From the NCBI GenBank assembly GCA_936450465.1, contig OW388297.1, positions 26,740,387 through 26,804,386 on the forward strand: a DNA stretch of 64,000 nt. The letters run 5' to 3'. The translations under genes were made by a program, and so were the position numbers. Below are positions 1-14,155 of the stretch, piece after piece (within the stretch, counting starts at the first letter, position 1; each line of letters begins with the position of its first letter). The DNA is from Gibbula magus. Its lineage: Eukaryota; Mollusca; Gastropoda; Trochida; Trochidae. The notes under the pieces are model-generated. The model was given only the letters and a program-made list of their open reading frames with translations, had not been told where the DNA came from and did not search any database.

Positions 1-330
1 ATGATCAGGTATTCAATGTACAACACACAGGTAGCAGTGAGTTACAAGTGAAAACATTTCTGATGATCAGGTATTCAATGTACAACATATCACAGAGATG
101 ACAATGGCTTACAGGTAAAAGTATTCTAAGGAAAGGTACAATAATTTGACTGATCAGGTTTGGACTATCTTCAGCATACCAAAGAGGCGACGATGGGTTA
201 CAGGTGTAACAATTCTAAGGAAAGGTGTAACAATTTGACTAATCAGGTATTGAATATCATCAACATACCACAGAGCTGACAATATGTTACAGGTGAAACA
301 ATTTGATCAGGTATGGATGTAGCCTCATGA
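1..330. repeat. diverged tandem repeat, roughly 60-90 bp unit
   Basis: The phrase TRATCAGGT recurs near 2, 63, 150, 239 and 304, each time followed by related text (catacca/cacagag, then a ttacaggtg block, then aaggaaaggt). Spacing is 61-89 bp, so the units have diverged and carry indels. The array may continue left of the window. No coding signal is seen. Confidence 0.7.
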
Positions 331-1530
331 GCCCCCCTTCACTCCACTGGTCGCCAGGTATTTAGGACAGGTAAGAAAAGCTAACGAGAATTTCAGGTAG
401 ATGTGAGAAAGGTGACATCAAAGACATTTTGTCTGTAAACAATACCGACCAAGACATGGATAACTAGAATTGCTGAATGATTTGGCAGAGTGTCACAGCC
501 GTCTAGCAAAAAGTGCTGACAAAATCGGAAATCTCTTCACTCTATTAGATCTCTGCTAAACTATCTGTTTGATAAGGGTTAAGATATGTGTGCTTGCTGA
601 TTAATCGTAAGATAGCTTAAAGTGATTAATCCACCACAAGATTGGTTTTCTTTTGATGTTATGATAAATTGAATCTCTTATGATAAATGTGATAAAAGGT
701 TTATGTTGAACGGCAATCAAAACATAATTGCTTTATATCACAGAGGCGATAGACTCATTATTATTATTAAAGTTAAGATAGGCTTTATGAATTCTCTAAT
801 CAGTGTGATAAAAAGACATGTTTACCAATTTCATAAAAATATATAAATATAAAACAAGAAAGAATAACATTTCAATCCATATAAACATGTATCTACAGTT
901 ATACATAGACCTCTAGTTATTTGCATAAATGCACATATCTATTGGACATTCTAATACTTTAAAGGGGCTGTAAATTTTTTCGCTGGAATAAGTTGATGAA
1001 ATGTACTTGAAAAATAATGTCACCAATAGTAAAACAGCCTTCTCTGTTCGGAAAATCAAGTTAAAAAATGAGTTAACGTGGTTTTGAAAATCCGTTGGAA
1101 TCGTTTTTGTAATTCGAAATAATAAATTGTGTTCACAATAAAATGGCCGCCATGCAGTTTTTGCTTTATACGCAACATCGTTATCACCACTACGGATAAT
1201 TGGTTTGTGTAATAAGATGTTTTACCCTCTAAAGTTAATATAAATGACATAAACTATCATTATAAATGGGAAATTTGAAAATATAAATTTTGCAAAAAAC
1301 GTGATACTGCCCCTTTAACGAGTTGATTGGACATTCCAATACTTTAACCTGGTATGTCTGGGAATATTCAAGGATGGTGTATCTTTAGCCAGTAGCCTAT
1401 ATCCCCGATAACTCCCTTCATTAAAGAGTTATGATTCCTGTAAATTGACCGCTCAGAATGGTTGGACATTATTTCATTCAGCAGCTATAGTGTAAAATGT
1501 TTATTTTTTTTAAATTCTGAATATTTGTTT
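331..1530. other. AT-rich, no gene recognised
   Basis: There is no long open frame and no repeat that I could align elsewhere in the window. A palindromic ATGGCCGCCAT motif sits near 1143, and there is otherwise ordinary AT-rich sequence. Confidence 0.5.
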
Positions 1531-1738
1531 ATGAAAGTTTTAATGTATTCATGCATAGATATCCTCAACAGTTGATTCACGTTAAAATCAGACATAAGTA
1601 ACAGATTCTTTGTGAAATATTAATTCAAGATTAATTATGAAAGTTTAAATGTATTCATGCATAGATATCCTCAACAGTTGATTCACGTTAAAATCAGACA
1701 TAAGTAACAGATTCTTTGTGAAATATTAATTCAAGATA
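1531..1738. repeat. tandem duplication, 2 x about 106 bp
   Basis: A block beginning atgaaagttt at 1531 recurs at 1637 with nearly the same sequence through atattaattcaaga. The offset is 106 bp and only a few substitutions are visible, so the duplication is fairly recent. Confidence 0.9.
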
Positions 1739-3720
1739 ATTTCTTTACGAGCCATAGCACTACTAATCACCTTTGAACATGAAATTTAAATTTCATTCAC
1801 GAATTTCGCAACTATTAAATGCTTTCTACTATCAGACATAAATCACTGGGCCTTTGACTCGACTGATGAGATTTTAAAAGGCCATGTCCTTGTAGTTTTT
1901 GCGCATTATGAGTATGAATACACAACATATGTTGTACTTGGGGAGGTGAGCGGGTACATTATCGTACATGCACACAAATAAAGTACGCTACGACTAGAGA
2001 GTTAATACACTGTTGCAATCTGCCACCATCTCCATGATATAAACGCTCGTTGATTACGGAGATAAAGGACTCATTCATCAAGAGATAAACATCGCTCCAG
2101 TTATATGCCCTCATCTTTCGCTCTGCCCATTGTAACGAACAAGGTTTTACTGTTTTTAATCTTCTCGAAACTCATCAACTGTTTACTTCCTTTGTGACAC
2201 AGACAGTATGTCCCCTTCAACAGGGGACTCTTGTGAGGCAAGCCACTGCTCGTAAATGACCCAAGCTGTACAACGTTTATAAGGTACATGTTCAGCAGGT
2301 CCGACCATTAAGCACTGATTTCAGAGTAGATGAAAGACACCCTGTTGTTAACCGTTCTGGTCAGACGATTGCACTCCAACCGTGTCGAGAACATTTTTGA
2401 AAAGAAATGAAGAATATAAATTGCACATTTTACCAAAATATTGCTGTGTCATTGAAACAGAGTTGTTTTGATAAATGATTTAAATGCATAAAGAGCTGAA
2501 TACAATGTACCCTATTTGCAGGTTATATATACTTTATGTATAGTATTTGTAGGTAATATTGCATGTACATAACATAAATGTGCAGCTGAGAATTTGTCAT
2601 CAATGTTCGGGGCATGTCAGTACATAAATAAACTATTATTCATCTAACTGCTGATGGTTTAAACTTGATGACAACCAGTAAAATATTTGAAGACAAAAGA
2701 GAAACACAATTTTGGTTGATTGTTTTAAAAAGAAGCCCAACATTCAAGAATCAGTTGAAAGAATAAATTTCACAAAGACACCCTAAATTCACTTCACATT
2801 TACAGACTACTTAAAATGTTTTTAAAAATCAACGGAGAAGGTGAAGATGATCTAATTAACCTGCAGAACTTCACGTCAATGGAATTAGCATCAACTCCCC
2901 CTCACTAACGCTATACGTGCTAATTTCTTCAACAAACAGTGACGTAATATTCTCATGTGAAGCTCAGGTGTCGTTGATCAACAATCTGCAGGTATTAACA
3001 AGCAGAACCAACGCCTTTCTACAGGTATGTACATGGACATTTACTTAAGAGATAAGAGGGAGTTTTGTTTGTCAACAACGGGTGATTCAACATTGTCAAC
3101 AATCCTAACAGGTTCCTTCGATCAAACAATGAACTTACAGCATGCTTGCTTAAATAGTTACTTAACACCTTGGCAATAGTGACCTTTGGGTTGGTGTTCA
3201 TATTATATCTTGGTTAAAAGGGAAACAAGATTTTGTTATACAAAGCTTAAAGAATTTAATTTGTTTAATCTAGGACTAAGATCTTCAATGACATCATTCT
3301 TTTGAAAATTTTATTAAACTGTAATATACAATATTTAATGCAAGAAGGTTTTTATTTAAACTATCATCACTGAAGGAACAATCAAAGTTACTCAAACAAT
3401 TTAACACTTTGAAAGAGTAATGTTTTGGTTCATTCAGAGTTTAAGTAAAAAGAATATACATAAAAAGTGTTTAACAATACTCAATCAAAACTTTATATAT
3501 GGTATCCATTTTACAGTGGCAACTACTGTTAAAGATTTTAAAACCCATCAATCCCATTGTTTTTAAGGATTAATTTCCTGAGGTGTGAATAAGTAGATAA
3601 GTTACAGAATGACAGGTAAACTACAAAGAGAGTTCACCTGAGGCAAATTACAGGCAAGAGACAGGTAAGAGAGATGCAATCAGCATCTTTGTGTGTTATC
3701 ACCTGAGGTTACCTGCAGAC
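1739..3720. other. AT-rich, no gene recognised
   Basis: Only frames of about 60 codons are present, with no recognisable domain. From about 3600 onward CAGGTA/CACCTG-type motifs become frequent, without a clear unit. Confidence 0.5.
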
Positions 3721-3721
3721 G

Positions 3722-3990
3722 AAGAATCTTAATTAAAGGTGTGAAACCAGTGTGAATGACAAGCATACATATACTTTATACAGGTAAACATATTCTTAAA
3801 CTCTCTGGGTATATCAATGTTGTATATCACCTTGCTGCATTTTTTAAAACTTTAGAAATCTTGATTAAAGGTGTGAAACGAGCATGAAAGATAGGTATAA
3901 TCATATTTTTAAAACCTCTGGTTAATCTTCTCTTGGTGTATCACTTTTCTGAAGATATATTCAATTTTAGAAATCTTAATTAAAGGTGTG
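3722..3990. repeat. three diverged tandem copies, about 115-135 bp
   Basis: The block aatcttaattaaaggtgtga recurs at about 3726, 3859 and 3973 with one change in the middle copy. The sequence between includes matching pieces (acatatactt/aatcatattt, then aacctctgg, then tgtatcac). This is a short local duplication. Confidence 0.7.
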
Positions 3991-4436
3991 AATTTTCCGA
4001 CAATGGTTGTAATAAGAAGCGTAATGTCGACGGACGAACCAAATACTTGTGCATTTAGTGTAAATAAAAGATACACTTGAAGAGATATGTCATGGCATCT
4101 GAGACGAGATTTAAACGAAAGGTTGCAGATGAAAGGTAGATAAGAGGAAAGGGTTGCATAAAGATAAATTACAGGTATTTTACAGGTAAGCGATGCTCTA
4201 ACGTACAGGTAGAAGAAGATTGAATGACATAAATAGCAGATATTGTGGTGTTGATTATATGTTGGTTTTAAATAATTAGTGATCTACTCTCTTTGTTACA
4301 CAATGCAGAGGTGACGATAACATATAGACTGTAGTTTGATCTACTGTAGAACACAGTGCTTGGGCATACATTGTTCATCATTTGTGATATGGTATATGTC
4401 AGATCATATACAAACAACATGAAATTTTTTCTATGG

Positions 4437-5625
<1,189 letters not shown>

Positions 5626-5639
5626 CTTGGATGAACCGT

Positions 5640-8600
5640 GCATCCATGAACAACACATGAATAAATAGTTCATTGATGAACAGTTCATGCTTAAACAGTT
5701 CATTGATGAACAGTTCTTGCTTAAACAGTTCATGTATAAACAGTTTATGAATGAACAGTTCATTTAAGAAAAGTTCATGGATAAGCAGTTCATGTATGAA
5801 CAGTTCATGGATGAACAGTTCATGTTATAATGAAGTTCAAAATTATTTATGAACAGTTCATGGATCATTATGTTCATGGATAAACAGTTGATGTAAGAAC
5901 AGTTCATGGATAGACAGTTTCTATATTAACGGTTCATATAAGAACAGTTCAGGGATAAACAGTTCATGTAGGAACAGTTCATGGATAAACAGTTCATGGA
6001 GAAACACTTCAGGGATAAACACTTCATGTAAGAACAGTTCATGTAAGAACAGTTCACGGATGAACAGTTGAGGGATAAACAGTTCATGTAAGAACTCATG
6101 TAAGAACAGTTCATGTAAGAACTCATGTAAGAACAGTTCATGTAAGAACAGTTCATGTAAGAACAGTTCATGTAAGAACTCATGTAAGAACAGTTCATGT
6201 AAGAACAGTTCATGTAAGAACAGTTCATGTAAGAACAGTTCATGTAAGAACAGTTCATGTAAGAACAGTTCATGTAAGAACAGTTCATGTAAGAACTCAT
6301 GTAAGAACTCATGTAAGAACAGTTCATGTAAGAACAGTTCATGTAAGAACAGTTCATGTAAGAACAGTTCATGTAAGAACAGTTCATGTAAGAACAGTTC
6401 ATGTAAGAACTCATGTAAGAACAGTTCATGTAAGAACAGTTCATGTAAGAACAGTTCATGTAAGAACTCATGTAAGAACAGTTCATGTAAGAACAGTTCA
6501 TGTAAGAACAGTTCATGTAAGAACAGTTCATGTAAGAACAGTTCATGTAAGAACAGTTCATGTAAGAACAGTTCATGTAAGAACTCATGTAAGAACAGTT
6601 CATGTAAGAACAGTTCATGTAAGAACTCATGTAAGAACAGTTCATGTAAGAACAGTTCATGTAAGAACAGTTCATGTAAGAACAGTTCATGTAAGAACAG
6701 TTCATGTAAGAACAGTTCATGTAAGAACTCATGTAAGAACAGTTCATGTAAGAACAGTTCATGTAAGAACAGTTCATGTAAGAACAGTTCATGTAAGAAC
6801 AGTTCATGTAAGAACAGTTCATGTAAGAACTCATGTAAGAACAGTTCATGTAAGAACAGTTCATGTAAGAACAGTTCATGTAAGAACAGTTCATGTAAGA
6901 ACTCATGTAAGAACAGTTCATGTAAGAACTCATGTAAGAACAGTTCATGTAAGAACAGTTCATGTAAGAACTCATGTAAGAACAGTTCATGTAAGAACAG
7001 TTCATGTAAGAACTCATGTAAGAACAGTTCATGTAAGAACAGTTCATGTAAGAACAGTTCATGTAAGAACTCATGTAAGAACAGTTCATGTAAGAACTCA
7101 TGTAAGAACAGTTCATGTAAGAACAGTTCATGTAAGAACAGTTCATGTAAGAACAGTTCATGTAAGAACAGTTCATGTAAGAACAGTTCATGTAAGAACT
7201 CATGTAAGAACAGTTCATGTAAGAACAGTTCATGTAAGAACTCATGTAAGAACAGTTCATGTAAGAACTCATGTAAGAACAGTTCATGTAAGAACAGTTC
7301 ATGTAAGAACAGTTCATGTAAGAACTCATGTAAGAACAGTTCATGTAAGAACTCATGTAAGAACAGTTCATGTAAGAACAGTTCATGTAAGAACTCATGT
7401 AAGAACAGTTCATGTAAGAACAGTTCATGTAAGAACTCATGTAAGAACAGTTCATGTAAGAACAGTTCATGTAAGAACAGTTCATGTAAGAACAGTTCAT
7501 GTAAGAACAGTTCATGTAAGAACAGTTCATGTAAGAACAGTTCATGTAAGAACTCATGTAAGAACAGTTCATGTAAGAACAGTTCATGTAAGAACAGTTC
7601 AGGTAAGAACAGTTCATGTAAGAACAGTTCAGGTAAGAACAGTTCATGTAAGAACAGTTCATGTAAGAACAGTTCATGTAAGAACAGTTCATGTAAGAAC
7701 TCATGTAAGAACAGTTCATGTAAGAACAGTTCATGTAAGAACAGTTCATGTAAGAACAGTTCAGGTAAGAACTCATGTAAGAACAGTTCATGTAAGAACA
7801 GTTCATGTAAGAACAGTTCATGTAAGAACAGTTCATGTAAGAACAGTTCATGTAAGAACTCATGTAAGAACAGTTCATGTAAGAACAGTTCATGTAAGAA
7901 CAGTTCATGTAAGAACAGTTCATGTAAGAACAGTTCATGTAAGAACTCATGTAAGAACAGTTCATGTAAGAACAGTTCATGTAAGAACAGTTCAGGTAAG
8001 AACTCATGTAAGAACAGTTCATGTAAGAACAGTTCATGTAAGAACAGTTCATGTAAGAACAGTTCATGTAAGAACAGTTCATGTAAGAACAGTTCAGGTA
8101 AGAACTCATGTAAGAACAGTTCATGTAAGAACAGTTCATGTAAGAACAGTTCATGTAAGAACAGTTCATGTAAGAACAGTTCATGTAAGAACTCATGTAA
8201 GAACAGTTCATGTAAGAACAGTTCATGTAAGAACAGTTCATGTAAGAACAGTTCATGTAAGAACTCATGTAAGAACAGTTCATGTAAGAACAGTTCATGT
8301 AAGAACAGTTCATGTAAGAACAGTTCAGGTAAGAACAGTTCATGTAAGAACAGTTCATGTAAGAACAGTTCATGTAAGAACAGTTCATGTAAGAACAGTT
8401 CATGTAAGAACAGTTCATGTAAGAACAGTTCATGTAAGAACTCATGTAAGAACAGTTCATGTAAGAACAGTTCATGTAAGAACAGTTCATGTAAGAACAG
8501 TTCATGTAAGAACAGTTCATGTAAGAACAGTTCATGTAAGAACAGTTCATGTAAGAACAGTTCATGTAAGAACTCATGTAAGAACAGTTCATGTAAGAAC

Positions 8601-9645
8601 TCATGTAAGAACAGTTCATGTAAGAACAGTTCATGTAAGAACAGTTCATGTAAGAACAGTTCATGTAAGAACAGTTCAGGTAAGAACAGTTCATGTAAGA
8701 ACAGTTCATGTAAGAACAGTTCATGTAAGAACTCATGTAAGAACAGTTCATGTAAGAACTCATGTAAGAACAGTTCATGTAAGAACAGTTCATGTAAGAA
8801 CTCATGTAAGAACAGTTCATGTAAGAACAGTTCATGTAAGAACAGTTCATGTAAGAACAGTTCATGTAAGAACAGTTCATGTAAGAACAGTTCATGTAAG
8901 AACTCATGTAAGAACAGTTCATGTAAGAACAGTTCATGTAAGAACTCATGTAAGAACAGTTCATGTAAGAACAGTTCATGTAAGAACAGTTCATGTAAGA
9001 ACAGTTCAGGTAAGAACAGTTCATGTAAGAACAGTTCATGTAAGAACAGTTCATGTAAGAACTCATGTAAGAACAGTTCATGTAAGAACTCATGTAAGAA
9101 CAGTTCATGTAAGAACAGTTCATGTAAGAACTCATGAACTCATGTAAGAACAGTTCATGTAAGAACTCATGTAAGAACAGTTCATGTAAGAACTCATGTA
9201 AGAACAGTTCATGTAAGAACAGTTCATGTAAGAACAGTTCATGTAAGAACAGTTCATGTAAGAACAGTTCATGTAAGAACTCATGTAAGAACAGTTCATG
9301 TAAGAACAGTTCATGTAAGAACAGTTCATGTAAGAACTCATGTAAGAACTCATGTAAGAACTCATGTAAGAACAGTTCATGTAAGAACAGTTCATGTAAG
9401 AACTCATGTAAGAACTCATGTAAGAACAGTTCATGTAAGAACAGTTCATGTAAGAACTCATGTAAGAACAGTTCATGTAAGAACTCATGTAAGAACAGTT
9501 CATGTAAGAACTCATGTAAGAACAGTTCATGTAAGAACTCATGTAAGAACAGTTCATGCAAGAACAGTTCATGTAAGAACTCATGTAAGAACAGTTCATG
9601 CAAGAACAGTTCATGAATAAACACTTCATGGATAAACAGTTCAGT
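5640..9645. repeat. 4-kb minisatellite of 15-bp and 12-bp units
   Basis: The main unit is agttcatgtaagaac (15 bp). A shorter form lacking agt (12 bp) is interspersed irregularly. The core, about 6064-9616, holds roughly 250 nearly identical units. The left edge (about 5640-6060) and right edge (about 9600-9645) carry older, degenerate units such as gttcatggataaaca. A single-base variant, aggtaag for atgtaag, appears eight times between about 7600 and 9010. Both unit lengths are multiples of three and four of the six frames of the unit lack stops, so very long open frames arise (minus strand 5926-9768, 1280 codons, repeating Met-Asn-Cys-Ser-Tyr). I read these as non-coding. Adjacent units create the palindrome GAACAGTTC. 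Confidence 0.97.
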
Positions 9646-9649
9646 ATAA

Positions 9650-10865
9650 GTTGCAGGTGTAACACTTACAATAATGCACTTAAAGAAAACACGAGGTTCA
9701 AAACTTGAATAATTTAAAGGCAACACGGGATTATGCAATGAGCTCAATTTGTCATAAGCAATCATCATGAGTTTAACAAGTCTTTGACACTATTTTTGTA
9801 ATGATAACACATAAAACGATCATATTAATCATAGTTGACAAGAAGTACAAAACAGATCGTTCTTCAAAGAAGGTGTGAAATGGCAACGCTTACGTAATGA
9901 AAAAGTGATAATCTGGTCTGGACATCCCAAATGAGGTGTAATTACAGACTTATCTCCCGGTGAATGTGACGACCGTGTAGTACACCTCGTATTCACACAC
10001 AGCAGAGGCATGAAGCTGTGAAACACTATCTTACTCTCCCAGCAGGCAACAACAACAAAACACTTTCCAACAATAAACTGCATCTTCTTCTTTGTAGGGA
10101 TAAACCAGCTTTTCTGGTCATAAAATGCAAAATGTTGCGAAAGATTGAAAGCTGAATTCTTTAAATATTTTGGGTTTTGTGTAAAAATATCTGAACATCA
10201 AGTGAAATGTTTATGTAAATACAGAAAGCAACTGTCCGATACTTGTAAACTTGTATTTAGCTTCTTGTTGTATAATCGTTGTATATCATGCAATCTTGTC
10301 ATAACTTCTTTATACAAATTTGACATACTGTAACATGAATTGCTAACAGGGTTAACAATATTGACAAACCTGTCACATCATTTCAATATTATCCTTGTCT
10401 AAAAACACTCATTATCTTATGAAGATTTTCTTCATATCTATTATAGATTAATCAACAGAATATACATTTAACAATATTAATTGAAATGTAAGTCTTATTT
10501 GAAAACATTTCTATTCCAAAATATCCAGTGATTTTCTTCGCACAAGCATCAAGAAGTCATAACTTGCTACATCTTATTCCCTTCTAAAAATATTGAATTA
10601 AGCTAGATGCATATAATATTGATAAACCATTTTTGTGATCATAAAACAATTGGATTTAAAAACGTATATGACTCATCTTCTAATAAAACACGTCTGAAGT
10701 GTATGAAGGAACATTAACTCTAACATTTATCTTGTCTCGTAGCTATATCACCATCATTTCTGAATCCAAATGGAAACAGAATTCTCTGAGGTCCCTGATG
10801 CCAGTTGAGCTACACACTTTAACCGGATGAATCATAGTGCAAGAGTCTGTTAATATCTCAAATTC
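9650..10865. other. AT-rich, no gene recognised
   Basis: A somewhat less AT-rich piece at 9830-10085 carries an 84-codon minus-strand frame with no recognisable domain. The rest shows nothing to annotate. Confidence 0.4.
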
Positions 10866-10867
10866 TT

Positions 10868-11190
10868 GAATTTCGGTCTCTCATCTAAACCCTTTGCATT
10901 CAATTAAAACCAAGGTTTAGCCAGTCTAGATTGCTTTTAAAATTAAAAGTCTTTTTCATGTTATTTCATCCATTAAATCTGAACATTTTCAGCTTTTCAT
11001 TCCAAAGACTAAACACAGTTTAAGAAACCTCCGGTCTCTCTTCTAAACCCTTTGTATTTAATTAAAACAAAGGTTTAGCAAGTCTTTTAAAATGAAAAGG
11101 TCTAAAAACCTTTTTTTTTTATGTCATTTCATCCATTTAATCTGAATATTTTCAGATTTTCATTTCAAAGACTAACGCAGTTTAAGAAAC
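10868..11190. repeat. tandem duplication, 2 x about 160 bp, diverged
   Basis: Both halves read cggtctctcntctaaaccct, then aaggtttagc, then atttcatccatt, then tttcaaagact or ttccaaagact, ending cagtttaagaaacct. Copy 1 is about 10872-11028 and copy 2 about 11030-11190. Small indels separate them. Confidence 0.85.
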
Positions 11191-13875
11191 CTCTTTCGTC
11201 AAGAATTAAATCCCTTCACTCCAAGACAATCCAAGATTCAAGAATGTTGAAGATTACAAGTTCTGAATGATATTGTTTGCATTTTTGTGCATTAATCTCT
11301 TCACTTTGCACTTTTTGTCTCCATTGAGATATTTCTGCTGTGAAACACACCATTCTCTTGGGATTAGAAAGAGCAGGCTGTCCGAATTATTGAGACGAGC
11401 ACAAAAAATGACCACTCATGTAAAAACACAATTTCCTTCTCTGTTAAATCAATTCTATTAAAATAAATTAACTGACATCTGTAACTTTCTCAATCTTTAA
11501 TTAACTCATCCTAGCATGGTGACTGAACACCCATAATTCCAAGTTCGAGTAAAGGTTGAAATTAATGAGGCGAACATTTCGCGTCATGGAGAACTATGTC
11601 ACGGTTCACATTAATTGCTATCAAAGACAAATCTGCAAAGCATTCAATGAATTAATTTGTTCTTCTGCATCACTTAACAGAAGGTTTAAAAAAATCCTCA
11701 AATATATTTTTTTATTACATTGTAATGCGATAATTTTTATTGAAATAAAAATAAATTGTTATGATTAGCAATTTTAAGGTTATGATAAAAAATTATGAGC
11801 TTTGGTTTTCGGAATCATTATCACAGAAAAACAGTTTTGCAATAAAAACTAACAAATAATTCTTCTTCTCTGGATTGTTATTTAATCCTCTCGGTTAAAC
11901 AATAATGTCAGTTTTTATAGTTACTTTACCTCGCAGACAAAGGAAGTCATAAAATACTTCTTTTTCTAAACGAACATGGCGGCATAATTCTTCTCTGCCT
12001 CCGGACTAATTAGTCTATGTAATCTTGTTATACTAATTAAGGAAAATGATTTAAAGATTTGGCTTCTAATTATTTTTAGAACGGAGAAGATTAAGTTTAG
12101 ACGTTTTCAAGATCTTTTGATGTGAGCTCTTAGAATGAAATGAGAATGAAATCTTGGGATTCTGTCTCACAACATAATTACTTAATTTAGAATTTTATCA
12201 ATTAACAAATTAGTCCCATGAAACAAAATTTCACCTTTCACTTTGAAATGTAATACAAAACTGTCTCACAAGGTCTCAAATTTTCTTTCATAAAAAATAA
12301 TGCATTAGTTAAATATTCTGTAAATAAAGCTGAACTTCATGTATTATTAATCATTTGAAGACATTGGATACAGAATTCTTTGGAAGATACAAATATTCCA
12401 CTTACATGACAACTTTCTTAATTGAAAGTATAAAAATGTCCTCTTTAAGATGTATAGTGAAAGACAGTGGCCCAAGTATCAAGTTTCTTTAATAAATATT
12501 TATTTATTTTGCTTAATTATAAAAAAATGTGATAACCAATTCAATCAGTGAGATGTCTTGGTGTTGAAGTGCTGAAATACACATATCTGAACCTTGCCGA
12601 GAAAATATCTCATAAATGAAGAGATTCTCTGTTTACTCAGAAAGGAATACCAATTTAATAGTACACCCATTCATACCATTACATCTGGTGCCATGTAACA
12701 TGTGCTAAATTGAAATCTATATAAGAACATATTTAATACAAGCAACTCAAAGGCATCTGTAATACATTAGCTGAAGATCACTTCCCTACTGTGAACATTT
12801 CAATTGATATCGCCTTTGAATCTTTAAAAATATTAGGTTTTAACGATTTCTTACAGCATATATTTTGATGAATATAATCTTAATTTCAAGAGAAACTTCC
12901 CTTTCTCAAATAAATCAGCTCCAGAAATTCACAAATCTTTAAAAACAATGACCTTGCAAGTTATACGATATAATAAACTTTGTTATATCTACAATTCATG
13001 TCACAAATGTTATTATCAAATCCAGTGTCGTACATTGCGATATCTATTTCAGCTCTGATTGGTCTATTTCAGCATGATTTATCACATACATTGAAAATGA
13101 TTGGCGGAGAAGAGCGTAGATATCAATTATATTCACCATCTCCCTCTGTTGACAGCTGGTTAATGCACGTATCACTAACGGATTGTAAATATCAAGTTGC
13201 ATCACCCCCATTACATCACAAGCGGTGTATATTGCACTTATCCTACCAGGGCTGTACTGTTATAGCCCTAGGGGACGGGAATACATTCATGTTAATATCG
13301 GTTTATCTTGTCACTTAATCATGCATAACAATTATGATGCATCTTAGATCTATATTTATACCAAAGGGAACATAATTATACTATGCAATTTAGATCTTTT
13401 TAAAAAATTACTTTGCTTTTGAAATTTTATATTCATGAATCAAAAATAAGTTTTATGGTCAGACAACTTCTCTGTTGCCTTTGATGAAAAAAATGCCATT
13501 TTAACTCCTAAAATGATATTTTTACATTGCTGTTGACGTCACTCCTATCATACTTTATCTAAAATCATAAACTTACCTTGCTTCAGCCACTTTCATGTAT
13601 TACGATACTATGAGAGTGTAATGAATAATTTAAATGAATAATTTAAAATTCATACCATGATGTAACGAATTTGCATATTAAGGAGCTTCATGCTGTTTCA
13701 ATATGAATTACACCATTTCTACATTACTTTTACTACATAATGCAAATTCATTGTGTGGTAGAAACCAGTATATTGTATGACTACTTTGAATCAATTAAAT
13801 CTGCAACATACACTCCATTTTGAATTGGACTGTCAAGTGACTAAATATTGAAGGAATTGAATATATGAAGAGAAT
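11191..13875. other. AT-rich, no assigned gene
   Basis: The stretch holds homeodomain-like TAATTA-type motifs around 11990-12080, an AACATGGCGGC (YY1-like) motif near 11975, and a 112-codon + strand frame at 12980-13318 in somewhat less AT-rich DNA. That frame has no recognised domain or splice context, and I do not call it a gene. Confidence 0.4.
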
Positions 13876-14034
13876 GAGGACAGGAAGATTTTCTGGATAA
13901 CAACTTCTTTAACATTCCACCTGATGAAGGAGTGAGCGTATACTAGGAAACGTCGTGTATTTTCACATTAAAATAGTTGTTATCCAGAAAATTGTCCTGT
14001 TCTTATGTATACCACTTTTAAATGCCCTTCAAAG
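13876..14034 (+). mobile_element. foldback (MITE-like) element, family A copy 1
   Basis: The left arm (aggaagattttctggataac, then aacttcttt) is the inverse of the right arm (gttgttatccagaaaa, then cctgttcttatg). Between them lies cctgatgaaggagtgagcg followed by aggaaacgtcgtgtattttc. The same modules recur at about 41.1, 42.2, 42.6, 52.5, 57.1 and 61.7 kb. The inner part of the left arm appears to be deleted here. The outer right end, cttttaaatgcccttcaaag, is shared with other copies. No coding capacity. Confidence 0.8.
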
Positions 14035-14155
14035 ACATGAAGAGAAAGATTTTTTCAGAAACACAACTCTTTACAGCTCACTAACACATCTAACATATAT
14101 CAATCATGCTCATTGAGTTTTCTTCCTTAAACAGTACATGGTACACATACTATAT

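Noticed and set aside
6064..9616. Heat-shock-element or hormone-response array
   Set aside because: GAA and TTC are separated by three bases rather than the two of a heat-shock element, and hormone-receptor half-sites do not match well.
5640..9645. CRISPR-like regular array
   Set aside because: Units are directly adjacent with no unique spacers, and the setting is eukaryotic.
5926..9768. 1280-codon minus-strand open frame
   Set aside because: It is produced by the 15/12-bp minisatellite, whose unit is open in four of six frames; composition is a five-residue repeat and the frame type switches (Phe-Leu-His-Glu-Leu to Met-Asn-Cys-Ser-Tyr) at an indel.
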